Positions 22,701-35,850 of a stretch of 64,000 nt of DNA are shown piece after piece (within the stretch, counting starts at the first letter, position 1; each line of letters starts with the position of its first letter). The stretch covers positions 8,732,839-8,796,838 of the forward strand of contig CM049316.1 in assembly GCA_026874595.1 (NCBI GenBank), written 5' to 3'. Under the pieces are notes generated by a model that was given only the letters and a program-made list of their open reading frames with translations, was not told the origin of the DNA and made no database searches. The position numbers were made by a program, and so were the translations under genes. This DNA is from Sipunculus nudus (taxonomy: Eukaryota > Annelida > Sipuncula > Golfingiida > Sipunculidae).

Positions 22701-23449
22701 TCAATGATTTTCATTGTCATGAGTGGAGAAGACGATGCCAATTTCATATCTTAAAGTATTGCATGTCATTGATCTTTCCAGTTCGGAAGAAATCTAATAA
22801 TTAGGATGTAATCTGAAAATGGAAAATAAAACTACCAGGGATGTATCCTCGAGACAAACTTGATTTGTTTGATGTAATTCCTGGCTCTTATGTTTTATGT
22901 TAACATTTTATTCAAGGGCTTTTACGGAGCTTGTGACAGTAAACTATACTGAACATATCAGTCTTTTGTTGATGATTTAACGACGGCTGTTCACGGGTTA
23001 AATAATACTTTGTATTACATGCTGTGTTTGGGACAAATACAGGAAACTTATCACGTCTGCATGAGTGAATGATTTACATATTACATAATTTGATTATTTT
23101 AATAGCGCATCTACCAATCTCTTTTACTGTCTTTGTACAATATAACATCATGTAACATATGCACTCAATATGGTGATGCACCAAATATACTTACATTAGA
23201 TAAGTCTGTTGTGTCACGAGACACCAGTATATTAAGATTCATGAATTAACTATTTCTGGATTTTGAAGAAAGCTTCTCTCATAGAAAGAAAAATGTGACA
23301 ATGATAGATGACATCTTGAGCCAGAAATATTTATACCAAGAACATCCTGCTGTGATAATTTGTATCAGCATCACTTCAGTCTTTTTTTCTCATGGTTTTT
23401 CATCGTGAAGAAAAAACAACAGGATAAAAGGAAAACTGGGAATTGGGAT

Positions 23450-23925
23450 TCGGGGAACTATAATGTCGGCTGGCGCCAGAGATACGCGTATTGATAACTT
23501 TGTAAATTTTCCCAAGCAAGTCAGGAGAGGATCAGTGTCGTTTCTCTGGAAACCAGGAATAGAGCCAGAAGATGAAGGAGCTTGAGAAACATCACTGACA
23601 TCTCTGTCATGTGAGAATAACACATGAAAGTTCATATAAATATAGATCGCCTTCTTACGGCTTCCAAGACAAACTAATCTTTAAAAAGAGTTCATTTGTT
23701 CCTTGGAATTCGTAAAGGAAGCACACTTTCTGTTACAACAGATGATACTCCGCCTGCACAGCGCCACTGAGAACTTTTGAATGATTTGATAAGCAATAAA
23801 TCATTGAAAGGCAATTCCCTAGGACACGTTAGAACTCCAGTCCTCTCATAGCCAGCACATACAGAGTACTAATGATAGGCCACAGACTCCGTCCTTTATG
23901 TCGGGGATACATAGAATATTAGTCA
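23450..23925 (+). repeat. Dispersed repeat family A, second copy
   Basis: Matches 19490-20165 in order (TGGCGCCAGAGA, TTTGTAAATT, GTTCCTTGGAATT, TCCGCCTGCACAGCGCCACTG, TTTTGAATGA, CTCTCATAGCC, AGAGTACTAATGATAGGCCAC). It has one large internal gap relative to that copy. Confidence 0.5.
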
Positions 23926-23929
23926 TTTA

Positions 23930-25290
23930 GCTTGCAAGATGGAGGCTGCTGGAATCTCTGTGCGTGTGTCAATCTGAGGCTGCGTCTATTGGACCAAACA
24001 CAGTGAATGATTCGATAAGCAGGTCGATAGACTTCAGTCAGACCCGGTATATGCTTTCTGTTTCCGATCACTGTTTAATGTGCTTAAAGGAATAATACAA
24101 ATTAAGCAAAAAAAAAAATAAACTGATAATAAGCTGATCCAAAATACATATTACCTTAAGTGTTCTTGGTTTTATAAACTGTCCCCTCCAACATAGGTCA
24201 AGCAGGGCCTCTATCCGCCAGTTCACTGACACAAGTGCACAGCACTCGAGTTTATATGAATACTATACATTTGGTGTTGTCCTCGAAAGCCAAAAAAGCC
24301 CGAGTCTGGGCCAAAGTCAAATATATTAAACACATTGAAACCAGCTGGGTATCCGTGTTATCATCAATGCTTTAAAGATAGAGGAGTCCTAAACATGCGC
24401 CCTACTCCTCCTCCATATGACTGAAATATATATACACACATTAAGTATTTCTTTTGGTCCCTTCCTATGGTAACTGGTCGAAGAGATTTCTATAAAGATT
24501 GAAAGCGGTTAAAGTTATGCGGTATAAACGTTTTGAACCAGAAACATGTATCTAAAATTTAGGGTCTCGATTAAAATAGTGTTCATTAATATATATCGCA
24601 TGTTATCAATAACTTAGTTATAAAAAATAATATCCACGAATGAAACGATAGTAACGACCTGTGCCTGCTTACACCTAAATCACTGGCACTGTTAAGAAAA
24701 CCTGAGTCTGGGATCTAATATATGACGGAGCTTATCGGGATTTGTGAGGAAAATTCGGCAACGGGTGGAGAAGAATAAATTAACTTTGACTTCTAAAAAA
24801 TTCTAGCATCAGGTTTAACATCGTAAGCTGTTTACGAATACTGGCATATACGCTTTCTTGCGTTGAAGGGCCCAAGTGACTTCGTTCAGAACGGGTTTTC
24901 CCTGGGCTGAGTTCGAACCTTGCAGGGAATTATAATGGGCAGAGCTGGATACATCGGCGTGGTTTCTGATAGATGTTGCTGTAATTTTTCCTTCGCGGAA
25001 TAATCTCAATTCCCTTAAGATTAAGGGGGGGGGGACTGAAATTGCCCCTTTTGATACCGTCCCTCTTAAGCATTTCCGAGACATGACGACGGTGGACTTG
25101 AGTTACGACGGTTTGTTATCACCACCGTCAGTTTTAACATAGATATAACATAAACCGAAGTAACGAAAAAAAAAACTGCACACGTTAACTTTAAACAGAT
25201 CAATCTGCATTTTGTTGTTCTTAATGCTGTACAGGGCCGGGTATTGTCCTGTCTATATTTGCCATATGAAATATAACAAATGACTGAAAT
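23930..25290. other. No gene recognised
   Basis: AT-rich unique sequence. A GGTTCGAAC word on the minus strand near 24910 resembles a pol III B box but has no A box upstream. Confidence 0.4.
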
Positions 25291-25308
25291 AATATATATA
25301 TATATTTT

Positions 25309-25361
<53 letters not shown>
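25291..25361. repeat. Long (AT)n tract
   Basis: About 70 bp of nearly pure TA with a short T5 interruption. Confidence 0.95.
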
Positions 25362-25364
<3 letters not shown>

Positions 25365-28300
25365 AACCTGCTAAAGCAATCCATATTTATTCAGGTAGAC
25401 AGAGTTATTTTGCATGTCGTCGGGAGATACATCAAAACTTAATATCTGCGGGAAGACCGCGTTGGCTAGAAAAATCAGTGGGTTATCCTGGTTTTAACGA
25501 TAGTACCGTCCGATTTACAGTCATATATGGAAGTCTAGTGGTATTATTAACTGTTACTGGTCCCTGCATGACAGACGGTCATATTAATAATACGTTTGGA
25601 GGCTAACCCTTATTTTTTATTACATTAATAAAATTCATAAACCATACGATTTTCCCTCCTTATTTATGTTTTATTCTTTTGAAAGGTCCTGAAAAATAGT
25701 TCCTATACTTTTTAGAGAAAAATATTCTTCTTAAAATAAACGTCTTATAAACGGTTATGTCATGTTTTTAGAAAGGACCCAATAACGACTACAGTTTTTA
25801 TAAAAACGATGTGACCTCGTGAAGGCAACATCCAGTTTATTCAGGCGAGATCACAATATGGCGCTGAGCATGCGCAGTCGGGTGTGAGTGGTTTCGTACG
25901 CATATACTTTCGTAGGAACTTGTAATGAACTTGTAAGAGTCTTATTCAATAAAAATAGTTATCCAAATATAACAGGTTCTTCTCTGATTTCTGACTGCTA
26001 TCAACTAAAGATAATTCATCGAACCGTTTAATAAAAAACAGGCAAGAAAAGCAGACTTTATCTTATGTATGCTATCACATTGCCACCACCTAAACGTTAA
26101 CATCCTCCTCCCTTTGTATTACTGATCTCAAATAAAAAGGCCCGTATCGGTTAAAATATCATAATACTTTGCATGTACCATATGTCAAGGAATTATCACA
26201 TATATTAGATACTGTAACACCCCATGAATAAGTCTTTCTTGATGTATCCCGTTACATAACAATACACCGTCCCCGACATTTTTTTTCGTTAGGATCATTG
26301 ATGTTTATACCTGTATGTCAATCGGTGCTCCCTGTCTCAGAATCTGAGTGCATGAACTCCGCTATACAATCCATAGAAATGGTTTTAATTTAAGATACCT
26401 TTCAACCGTTAGTTCGCTTCAGCAAGAAGATTATGCTTCCGGCTTCTGAGACACCCTTATCACAGTCTATCGGAAACATTGTTAACGCCCGACAGATGGA
26501 TGACTAACATTACCGTATAAAGGTTTTCTGTTCAGTGCGATTACCACGCTACTTACTTCTGGTGTGTGAATAAATACAAAGTTCACCTGACGTCAGAGTC
26601 TGTGATGCTAAGACAGGATTTTTTATATTATTTCGAGGCCTCTCCTATATCATAAACCGTGTAATACGGCCTGCGCTTAGTCACCAGTTTTTTCTGTGTC
26701 TGGAGTGTTCAAAGGCATCAATGCTAACAGTGGAACGACAGATGTCACGCTCTCTGTTTTAAATATGTACGCGACACTAAATAATATGTAGGCGTCACTA
26801 AAGAAATAGATAAGGAAAAATATATGTATTGTGCACAAAAAATGTATAGGATTGTTTGTGTTGTTAATAATGATAACAATAAATATAAATGATTGGGAAT
26901 TTAAAGTTTGCTTCGGATGGGAAAAAGGGGAACCCATTGACCCCCCACCCCCCACCCCCCTCCCCCGATCCGCTTCTGCTCTCATGGGTGTCAATCTTCG
27001 GTACAAATTTTCGCGGCATCTTGAATGATTCTTGATATAATACGCGGTAACGAGCGTGCCCGATCGACATCGACGGACAGACGGACGCCGCACGGAAAAC
27101 CTGATTAATATAGAGCAACGGCCTCTGTTGGTCCTAAATAATGATTTATTGCAGAACCATGGTCCATTAACAATGGAAGAAAAGAGACTGAACACACATG
27201 ATTAAGAAGTTACAAATCGGATGTGAATGCCATCGTCAACCATAGCAACAAATAACCAAGGACCATGTTACATTATGTGACCATTATTTGTTCTTATATC
27301 ACAAGAAGCAGGATCGGCTGTCTGTATAATCATGGTGAACTGCTGATAAACTGTCAAACCTTCTTACGTGCGTGTACGTTTCAGATTATTAGGCACGGTA
27401 ACTGATGAATAAAACATTTCCCATACACCAACAATAAATATCACGCAGACCTTCCGTCCAGTTCTTAGTAAACTGTGGTATTGAAACCACCTGCTGTATA
27501 CAGCACAGCTCGTTCAGCACGGTGATGGAATTGCATGCTGCTGATCTCATTTTCTTGCTCCTCCAGGAATCTGGCATATTAATTATGAAACGATATATCA
27601 CATGTGCACTGTGTACAAACCACACGTTACGTCTGGCAGTCAGCGCTCTTTTCATTACCGACTAAGAAAAAAAATGACTTAACAACATGAAGACTCAAAG
27701 TTTGCTGTATCTCATATTAAATTGTATACTTTGCCGGATATTCTAGTCGTGTTTATTGATATCATATGTTCAAATGGAGACGTGCAAAATCACATTCGAT
27801 GACTGAAAGATGAAAAAGACCGATGATCGAAAATAAAACGATTCTTCTATGTACCATCTGCATCACCCTGAAATCTGCTTCATAGAATTACATGTAAGCT
27901 TAAAATATAGACCGAGTACATGCAGGCTAAGTTGTACATTACGTCGACAGGTCATGGTGACAGCCATGTAGTTGACGCTTATTCGATGTAGAAGGTAACG
28001 CTTTATTGCTGTTCGCTGTGTTGTGCCGCATCTTTCTTATATCTCTCACAAAATTTCAATCCAGATATTATGATATATTTCGAAGTGCATACATCATTTT
28101 TGATCGATTTTCAAAATAAGCTATCGATTCAATCGATTATGGAGGAAAAGGACGGAGATATAATCGATTAACTAGCACACAACTAGTGCATGTGTAATTG
28201 AACACGTTTTTGGTGTCAAAAGTGAAGGTATATACAGAACCACACTACTCAGAACAATTACCTCATACGAGGAGACTCTTTAGGTAAATGTAAAAGAAGT

Positions 28301-29990
28301 CGGGGAAATAACATAAACATTTGTCTAAACTCTTTCCTGTAATCACAATAAACCCCTATGTATTTGTTAAAATATACTTATCGTTGGAACTGCTGGGTCC
28401 TGTTTGCACATTCTTTGAATGTCTACATGCTTGTGACGGGGAAATGTGGAATCAAGACAGGCTAACTGCAAGTAATACATTAATCATGTGTCTGCATCTT
28501 AACACTGATCAGCTCAATGCATAAACAGACTAAAAAGTTTTATTCTGTTTTGATCTCGTGAAAGTAGGACTTCCGTTGGTTAAGAGTGAAAGAAAACAAT
28601 TCCGGATTAAATTAATGAACCGAATGCACATAAAAAATTATAGACTTCAGCATGCTTTGAGAGCTCTGCACCGGACTTCATGGAAACCAATCTTAAGTTT
28701 TTTAGAATATATTTGAAGAATGAATCAGTTATATTTCATCAAGTTGTTAGAATGAATAACATTGGATGAAAACTGTTACAAAATAAATCAATGCAGAGTA
28801 ATATTATATAATTGGCGACTAAAACATCATTTCCTAGTCTACATGCAATTAAGCTAAACCATATCCCACTGTGATATCTGTATGTACACTGAATGTGCCA
28901 ATATATTTAATGTTAAGCTAGATGACGATAAATCTATGCAGTTAGATACCACTATACCTTATTGAATTAACATGCCTTGCAAGTAATTTAATTAAGATTT
29001 AAATCTGAGATATTGTGTACATATTTTGCGACATTTTCACATGACAGACGTGAGTGGGCAAATCAATTTACTGCTTAATGTTTTTTTTTTAATAATTCAT
29101 AAGCATTATCACGAACAGGAAAGGATTGTAAATCATAACCATTATGCTTGCCACATATCCACTTACATCCTTAATTGTCTCTACCATATAGGCTACTTGC
29201 ATCCTCGAAGAGGGATGTACACTGCAAGGACAACATGGAATCAAATCGGGGAAAGTGTTACTTCCTGTGCTTCCATTTAGTACTACATGATGTATTCTTT
29301 ATTTTAAAATATTTCTACCCTAAAATTGTCATAGGATGCCATCTTAAACATATTACTCCGTTGTTATAGGGCCTGTTGTAACTACGACCACTACTTCACT
29401 AAATGGAGTTGCAAGGCTGTCTATAAGCAGACTTTGCTAAATCGCCTTTTTTATTATATTGTAGTGATAAAGCCGCGGTCTCAGTTCATGCCTCATCACT
29501 GTCTCATTTCATGGACGGGCCATGGACGTGCCAAGACGGTGTGACTCGTGATTCGACAGAGCCTATACATTATGCATGTAAATTCAATTCGCAGAACCAG
29601 AAACCAACATTTTCTCCAAAAACTACAATGAATTATTATACGCAATGACAAATCAAATAACATGACTGTCATCAAGCTTGCCTCACTAGGCGGCTTATAA
29701 TTTACATTTTATTTATTTATATGCAACGAAACATAAGTTATCCGGGCAGATAACTGAGAGGGTTTTCGGATATTTAGGCTTTCCTGCACTGTTCCCCCCC
29801 CCCTCCCATATTTTACTGCTAACCCCAGCCCCCTCTGTCACCCGATAAACGTTGCCCCTTACTGATGCCATAGGAAAAAGGCTGCCCTTACCAAGTGACG
29901 GACCGGGTCGCCTTTAGTTTAACGTGGTAAAGTAGAGATGAAGTGTTTTTTAAGGCGCACTAATCGTATTTGCACTCAGTTACACAACAA
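25362..29990. other. No gene recognised; G-quadruplex-prone run inside
   Basis: No exon chain or transposon domain. The only structured item is the C-rich run at 26941-26966. Short frames on both strands look random. Confidence 0.4.
26941..26966 (-). other. Putative G-quadruplex motif
   Basis: The minus strand reads four G-runs of five or six separated by single bases (GGGGGAGGGGGGTGGGGGG then TGGGGGG), far exceeding the usual G3+N1-7 rule. Confidence 0.75.
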
Positions 29991-30119
29991 AACGCAAGAC
30001 AGTGGCTAAGCAACAAAGAATATATTAACAAAAAATTGCAGAATTCAAAAACACCTACGAAATACTCCATTTTAAATTTTTAAATGCACTGGCGGCACAC
30101 ACACACAAAATTGAAACTT

Positions 30120-30295
30120 GGACCCAACTGGCGGCACTGGACTCCAATTGGCGGCACTGGAACTCGCCTGTCGGCACTGGACCCCAACTGACGGTACTGG
30201 TTCCCTACTGGCGGCACTGAACCCTAACTGGCGGCAATGGACCCCGATAGGCGGTACTGGTCCTTGACTAGCGGCACTGGTCCCAAACTGGCGGC
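30120..30295 (-). repeat. 20-21-bp minisatellite, about 8 units
   Basis: ACTGGCGGCACTGGACCCCA-type units run head to tail with substitutions. Because most periods are near 21 bp, the minus strand stays open for about 100 codons (30072-30377) and reads as imperfect 7-residue repeats (VPPIGVH, VPSVGVQ). No start context or neighbours support a real protein. Confidence 0.8.
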
Positions 30296-30379
30296 TGGCT
30301 GGCTTCTGGACACCGATGACTGAAAGACCACTCTGTGTATGCGACAATTTTAAAACCCTTTTACCCTGAAGACTCATCC

Positions 30380-32079
30380 ATTAGTCATACAATGACTTGT
30401 CCTCGCTTAATTACTAAGTCCCATCTATAGTTATGAGCACGCTAAACAGGCTGGGAACAATAAAACGCTACCCACCAGAGAGCTCAACATTACCATGGCA
30501 TAACTCAACCGGGCGACCGGTCGACCCCTAGGGGGTGACCCCTATGTAATACCCCTATTATCTCACGACACAATGACTCTTGCCGGAGCACCGACTTTCC
30601 TCTCAACAAATACAAAGATAAAGCCAAAACCAAGGAAAATTTACCCATAATCAAACAAAATAGGACAAGCATGCCCGCTTGACACGATACACTCCGTGAC
30701 TCCCCCAACCCCTAATGATTTTATCATTCCATTTTCCTTATATTCCTCCCAACATTCCTGGATCCGCTACTGGTAAAAAAAGTAACAGCTCCGAAATCAA
30801 TTAAAGGACTGACGAACGCAGTAGAGGTCGTCTGAGGACTTCATAATCTTAAAACAGTTGTGGGAGACAAGACAAATACCCCTGCGGGAATTCAGCGACA
30901 TCCGTTATTGCTACGTTAATACCTCCGCCGTCTCGCCAAGTTTTCTTTGTGTCGTACAAGAAATCATAAAAAGTCCATTTACCCAGACAAGAGATTTGTG
31001 ACGTTGCTGTTGGCGCGAGGTGAGGTCGTTTTGTCCATGGCGTTCCTATGGTTGAACTAGAACACACCTCGTAGTTTAATGGAGCCCCCCATTTTCTAGC
31101 ATTTCCAGCCCATTCAGGAATACCTCATCTACTGGTTCCCTAGAGAAAATCCACTGTATTTTTAAATGCGACTCGCCTGCCTTAAGACCAGACGTTCTAT
31201 ATAGACAAATACTACTGCTGCTTTCTTTCATTTTTTTCCGTGTTTGAATCCAGTTATATTAATTATATTTAAGTGATTAGTATTTCACTCTTTGAGCTTT
31301 TCATTGATATAGATACCATTTATGCCTCTTAATACTAATGACAGGCGTGTCAACATACGAGAAGTACATTTTATGGAGCAGACACGTTCATGGTAAAACA
31401 CAGGTTTCTTAATAACGATGGTTTAAAATACTGCCATGCAACAATGGTTTGAACTTAGTTTTAACTTGAATTTTAAACACGCCTCACATTTTCACGATTT
31501 TCTGCGACCACTTAAAATACGCTATGATTTTATACAACAGACCTTAGCATGTGCATGTAAAGGCCTTTTGCTGGTTTCGGATCCGGTGAGCCAGCACTGC
31601 CAGTTATTTAGAACGAAATAAGATACATGCCAAGAATCCGGCAGGCACCTCGTCTCTTAGAGTAAGATAAATTTAAACCTTTATCATTCAAAAGATAAAT
31701 AATATGATCATACCTTATAGATATTAAGGTCCCGTATACATTGGGTCGCCAACAGATATCGCTTGTGTCTGCGATAACGACGTGTCATGGTGGATCCCCA
31801 TTTTTTTTTTATTTCCCAACCACTCTATACACGCTGCGATGTACTACGATATTATAGGATAGACACCTGTCGGGAGTGCCCTTAATCGTTCCATTTCACT
31901 TAACTCTTCTCCCAAAAAAAAATATCTTATAATCATAGGAATCTGCTTGTTGTAAGGTCTGCCGAAGAGTTTTGAAGCAAACCGTAGGAAATCGCCGGGC
32001 GGGAAATCGTAGAAAATCGTGGTGGGAAATGACAAGGAGTGAGCCCTGCTTTAAAACCAATATAACCCATCCATATATT

Positions 32080-32080
<1 letters not shown>
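30380..32080. other. No gene recognised
   Basis: Contains an isolated TCCTGGATCCGC end like that of the 2728-2949 MITE (near 30756) but no partner. Otherwise unique AT-rich sequence. Confidence 0.35.

Positions 32081-32081
<1 letters not shown>

Positions 32082-32120
<39 letters not shown>
32082..32120. repeat. (AT)n microsatellite
   Basis: About 39 bp of alternating AT. Confidence 0.95.
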
Positions 32121-32123
<3 letters not shown>

Positions 32124-32742
32124 GCAATTCATATCTAGAATTTTTAGGTTTTTAAGATCCTGACATTTTTGGGACTGGGCCAACATGTCCATTTCAAAGA
32201 GGCGCCCAATATATGCAGGTAATAACCGTAATATACATAAGAAAATAGAAAATATGGGACTGTCAATAATAAATAAATAGAGATGACCACATTTTGGAAC
32301 TGCCCACTGAGCTAGGTCTGACTGCATTGTTAAACACACATTTAACTGACCTGCTTTGTCATTTGTTTGCAGAACTAAGTATTCTTATTGTACACACGTG
32401 TACCTCGGTTCTTTTTCATGAAGTACTTCCTTTGTCAGTGGACGTTGTCCTGTTACCTCATGCAGCGTTTGGAGAAATATTTTTCTGTCGAATACATACG
32501 TCACCTGTATGTATTTGATCAAAACATTTACAACGACGGCTGCTTTCCAGTCAGAGAATATATACAGCTTCGTGTATAACCTGATCAAATAAGTAACAGG
32601 CGTTTCAGATTTATGAAAGGAGCGCACAGCCAACCAGTATATATATTTATGTTGACATGAAAGGCTACTAGAAGACGGACATACTCAGCCATAAATCTCC
32701 AAGGATTAACATCCCTCTCTCCCCGGACTGCACACACGACAC

Positions 32743-32894
32743 CTGGTGACATAGGGGCCGGATGTCTCAGCATCCATCATGTACAGTCTGGACAGGGCCT
32801 GGACAGTCGACTTAACGCTTAGCTCTCTCTCCGCCGGCGAACCCAGGCGGGATTCCCGGCGGGCTACATATGACAGGAGGTTGTAGCTGCCCAT
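32743..32894 (-). CDS. Candidate isolated exon, function unknown
   Basis: A GC-richer patch in AT-rich DNA. From the ATG at 32894 (directly after CATAG, which could be an acceptor or a stop) the frame reads 50 residues of balanced composition (MGSYNLLSYVARRESRLGS...) to a possible donor ACCAG|GTGTCG at 32743. The frame continues 12 codons past that donor. No family recognised and no partner exon found. Confidence 0.28.
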
Positions 32895-33214
32895 CTATGG
32901 TAGGTGGTTTTCTACGGGTCTTTCTGGGTTTTTTTCTATCCCAAGAGCCAAGGAGGTCGCCTCACATTAGTTGTTATAACTACTGTAGTTGTACAAACCA
33001 CGTGTAGTAAAGTTTTGTATTTATACCGTAGTAATGGCCAGACCTTTGAAGTCAATCCGAAAATTAACCTCTCCTCAAAGACAGAGGTGCTGTGCACTAA
33101 CCATATTGTCCTTCGCATTCTTTTTTCTAGGTTTAACAGTTTACCAGGATAAGATACTATATTTACGTTATCTTAATTTTAATGTTATGATATATGTGTA
33201 TAACACAGTTTATT

Positions 33215-33217
<3 letters not shown>

Positions 33218-33254
<37 letters not shown>
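33218..33254. repeat. (AT)n microsatellite
   Basis: About 37 bp of alternating TA. Confidence 0.95.
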
Positions 33255-33257
<3 letters not shown>

Positions 33258-34039
33258 GCTGTAGTTTAAGTAAGAGACTTAATACACCTTTACATGATGT
33301 TTTTAACAGATAATCCACAAGATGTATACTAAAATAAGGTAAACTGTATTTAAAAATCTGCATATTGTAAGGATACATCAAAATATATACCTGCATATAT
33401 AGAACATATTACGTAAATTATTAGGATATTTATTATATTATCTATATAAGAATATAATGAAACAGGCTCAGTAAACTTTGGCAGGTGAATCTGTGACTCT
33501 AGATATATTTTTCTTAAAAAAGACAAACATTTACACGTAACAGTATAGAATAGCAAAATAGAATTCCTCGTTGTAGTAAGTGAAGCTTAGCTTAAAGCGT
33601 TCCCATGTTTAGAATGTGATTCAGTTACTCGAGGAATATGATAATTTTCAGAGATGCTTTAATGATCAGGACAAAAAAATGATCATGGAAGGGAATTTCG
33701 ATTATCAACTAATGGACAGACAACGTGTATTTCGTAGGTAAAATATACGATGCATGTAGAAAGCCCACCAGTACCTGTGAATACAGACGATTTTCATTAA
33801 TATGATGAAAGCATTTGGAAGCCAAAAGGAAAAATATCTTCCTTAAATCCTCTTGCGACAAAATATCCAGGGGATGTACCCAAAGAAATGTTTTATGATT
33901 TTTTTATTATTTAAAATTTGGAGGCAACCGCCTCCATTTTTTATGCTAGCTTAACTTAGTATATGTACAACTGCAGAATTCCATTCTGGTATCAGACTAC
34001 GTGACAGGGCAGTATCAGACGCCTCCTCCCATTTTATAT

Positions 34040-34313
34040 ACTTGTGTTAACCGGGCCCGGTGACTACTACACCTGCGGGACCTAGGTATGTAATCGTCCC
34101 TTTTGCTGAGTCATACCACCGAGGTACCCCCGAAAGACTCACTCGTTTGTGTTTGAAACACGGCAGTTGGGCACGGCCTTCCCATAAAGCCTGCAGAGTG
34201 CTCAACCTAAATCTGGGCCAACCTTGAAAAATCTCACCGCCTCGGCTGAGATTCGAACTCACGATCTCCCGGCTTTGAGTCCTGTACTCTACCCCTGAGC
34301 CACAGGAGCCGGT
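34040..34313 (-). mobile_element. tRNA-derived SINE
   Basis: Reading the minus strand from 34313, the head folds like a tRNA: GGCTCCTGTGGCTCAGGGG with an A box (TGGCTCAGGGGTAGAG), then a B box GAGTTCGAATC (34250-34260) about 50 bases on. A body of roughly 200 bp follows and ends near ...CCGGGCCCGGTTAAC. The tRNA-like head plus unrelated body marks a SINE rather than a tRNA gene. I see no clear target duplication. RNA polymerase III should drive it and a LINE would mobilise it; which LINE is not visible. Confidence 0.75.
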
Positions 34314-34884
34314 TTAGATATGATTTATGTTATATTTTATGCACATAAAATAAAACGCAAGCAGAAAAAATGTAGAATAAAGGGAAAGCTATAATAATAA
34401 TAATCTGAGACCATACAAAACTTGCAAAATTTCCCTTGTAGTTATTGTGTACGATTACTTAAGATAGTACGAATTGTGACCATATCAATCAACCTATCAC
34501 GACTAGAATGATGTAGAGCCAGGCAGGTCGGATAACTATTTCCGTGCTTTTAGATTAATACCTTCAACACACAGACCGTTATGAATACTGTATGAAATCT
34601 ACTCCTTTTTGTTTATTTGATTAGATTAAGCAATCTAACGTTTCCTCACTTTCCTGGATAATTAACAAGACAAGTGTTTCAAGAGCATAAAATAAAAACA
34701 TGCATAATTTCTAAGTGACAAGGGTATTTTACTTACAGTTAATGTTTCAAAACCTTTATGGTTTGAGTATCCAATTAACTTAAGTTCATCCTGATACTGG
34801 CTGATCAGTAACATCCATATGAATCAGTCGACGACAGCCAGGCTTTAACAGAAACACAGCATGTGGACCAGACATATGAGTAGA

Positions 34885-35186
34885 TTACAGGAGCTACATA
34901 CTGCTGGACCGGTTCCTGGCCAGCCCTGAGAAGCAATCGATGTTCCATCAACAGAATGCCTGAGCAGGCAAAAGCTGTGTACCTGACTGCAGGCAGGACA
35001 CGCCACGTTATAGCCCGCTACCTGTACCTCGGCCAATGTTCACATTATATGAGGTTGTCAGGGCACCAGTCAGCAAAATACTTCATCTGCCACATGGAAT
35101 TGCCGGGATCTGTTATTATAAATGGGTACATGTCTCAGTTCTTGCCTGCTTGTTTTTTTTTTTTGCTTCTTTTCATAGCTCTTTAA
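34885..35186 (+). other. Unassigned open frame of about 100 codons
   Basis: Open after a TAG at about 34880, with an internal ATG at 34956 (MPEQAKAVYLTAGRTRHV...). The first half is protein-like in composition; the end runs into a T-rich stretch and is hydrophobic by composition. The minus strand is also open over part of it. No family recognised. Confidence 0.15.
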
Positions 35187-35396
35187 AGACGCTAATTTTC
35201 ACTTTTATGGTGGTACCTTGTGCCAAATAAAGGCGATCCAATCACCTAGGGTATATAAAAAAGATAAGTTCAAACATGATTTATTCATTAACTACAATAC
35301 AGCATTTTGTGACTTCTTTGTTGAAAATGTTGTCTTAAAGATAATCATCCGATTCCACATGAGGTTGAACCCATATGAAATTTTATATCCTATTAA

Positions 35397-35850
35397 AGGG
35401 GTCCAATCACCTATAAAGCATGTTGAATTAACACCAAAAATAGCTTCTTTCCTTTAAAAAAAATGTTTACCTACCAAAACACTACTTTAAACCGTTTGCT
35501 TACTCCTATAAACGAGTTTTGAAATCAGTGGACCGGGCGCGATCAAAGGTGTCAACATAAACAGAGCGCGTTGGACTCTATGCATCGCTGAGCCACAACA
35601 CCTACCAATCACGAGATGCCCTGACTGACTTGGCCCCAAAATGTATTACATGTTCCCACTGGCTAAAACTTTGTGTTGCGGCTCACAATCGGACCTCCGG
35701 TCGCAGAGCCATAGCAAGTAGTTAAACAGTCGTATGCGAGGTACTGAGACTTTGTGCTGGGTTGGTTTTGCTGGGGAAACTTTTGTGTAAAGCAAAACTG
35801 AACTGATATTGTGAAAGAATAGGCATAATATTGCTGCTGATTATGTCCCT
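35397..35850 (+). mobile_element. TTAA-flanked MITE (454 bp), intact copy
   Basis: The left end is TTAA|AGGGGTCCAATCACC. The right end, reverse-complemented, is AGGGACATAATCAGC next to ATAA (a decayed TTAA). The whole element aligns in reverse orientation with 55270-55573 plus 60738-60929, so its limits are set by comparison of two copies. The TTAA target and AGGG ends suggest a piggyBac-type MITE. No coding capacity. A partial related end (GGCGATCCAATCACCTAGG) lies just upstream at 35232. Confidence 0.7.

Noticed and set aside
24890-24930. GGTTCGAAC on the minus strand, like a tRNA/SINE B box
   Set aside because: No A box or tRNA-like fold lies upstream at the right distance.
25840-26000. 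AATAAAAATAG and following sequence resembling the 3' end of an LTR
   Set aside because: No TG start, no matching partner and no target duplication could be found.
26677-27195. 172-codon minus-strand frame
   Set aside because: It runs through a C-run and AT-rich DNA, has low-complexity glycine and isoleucine stretches from those runs, and matches nothing I recognise.
30072-30377. 101-codon minus-strand frame with repeating VPP/VPS segments
   Set aside because: It is the translation of a 20-21-bp minisatellite; most units being near a multiple of three keeps it open. No start context, neighbours or known repeat protein.
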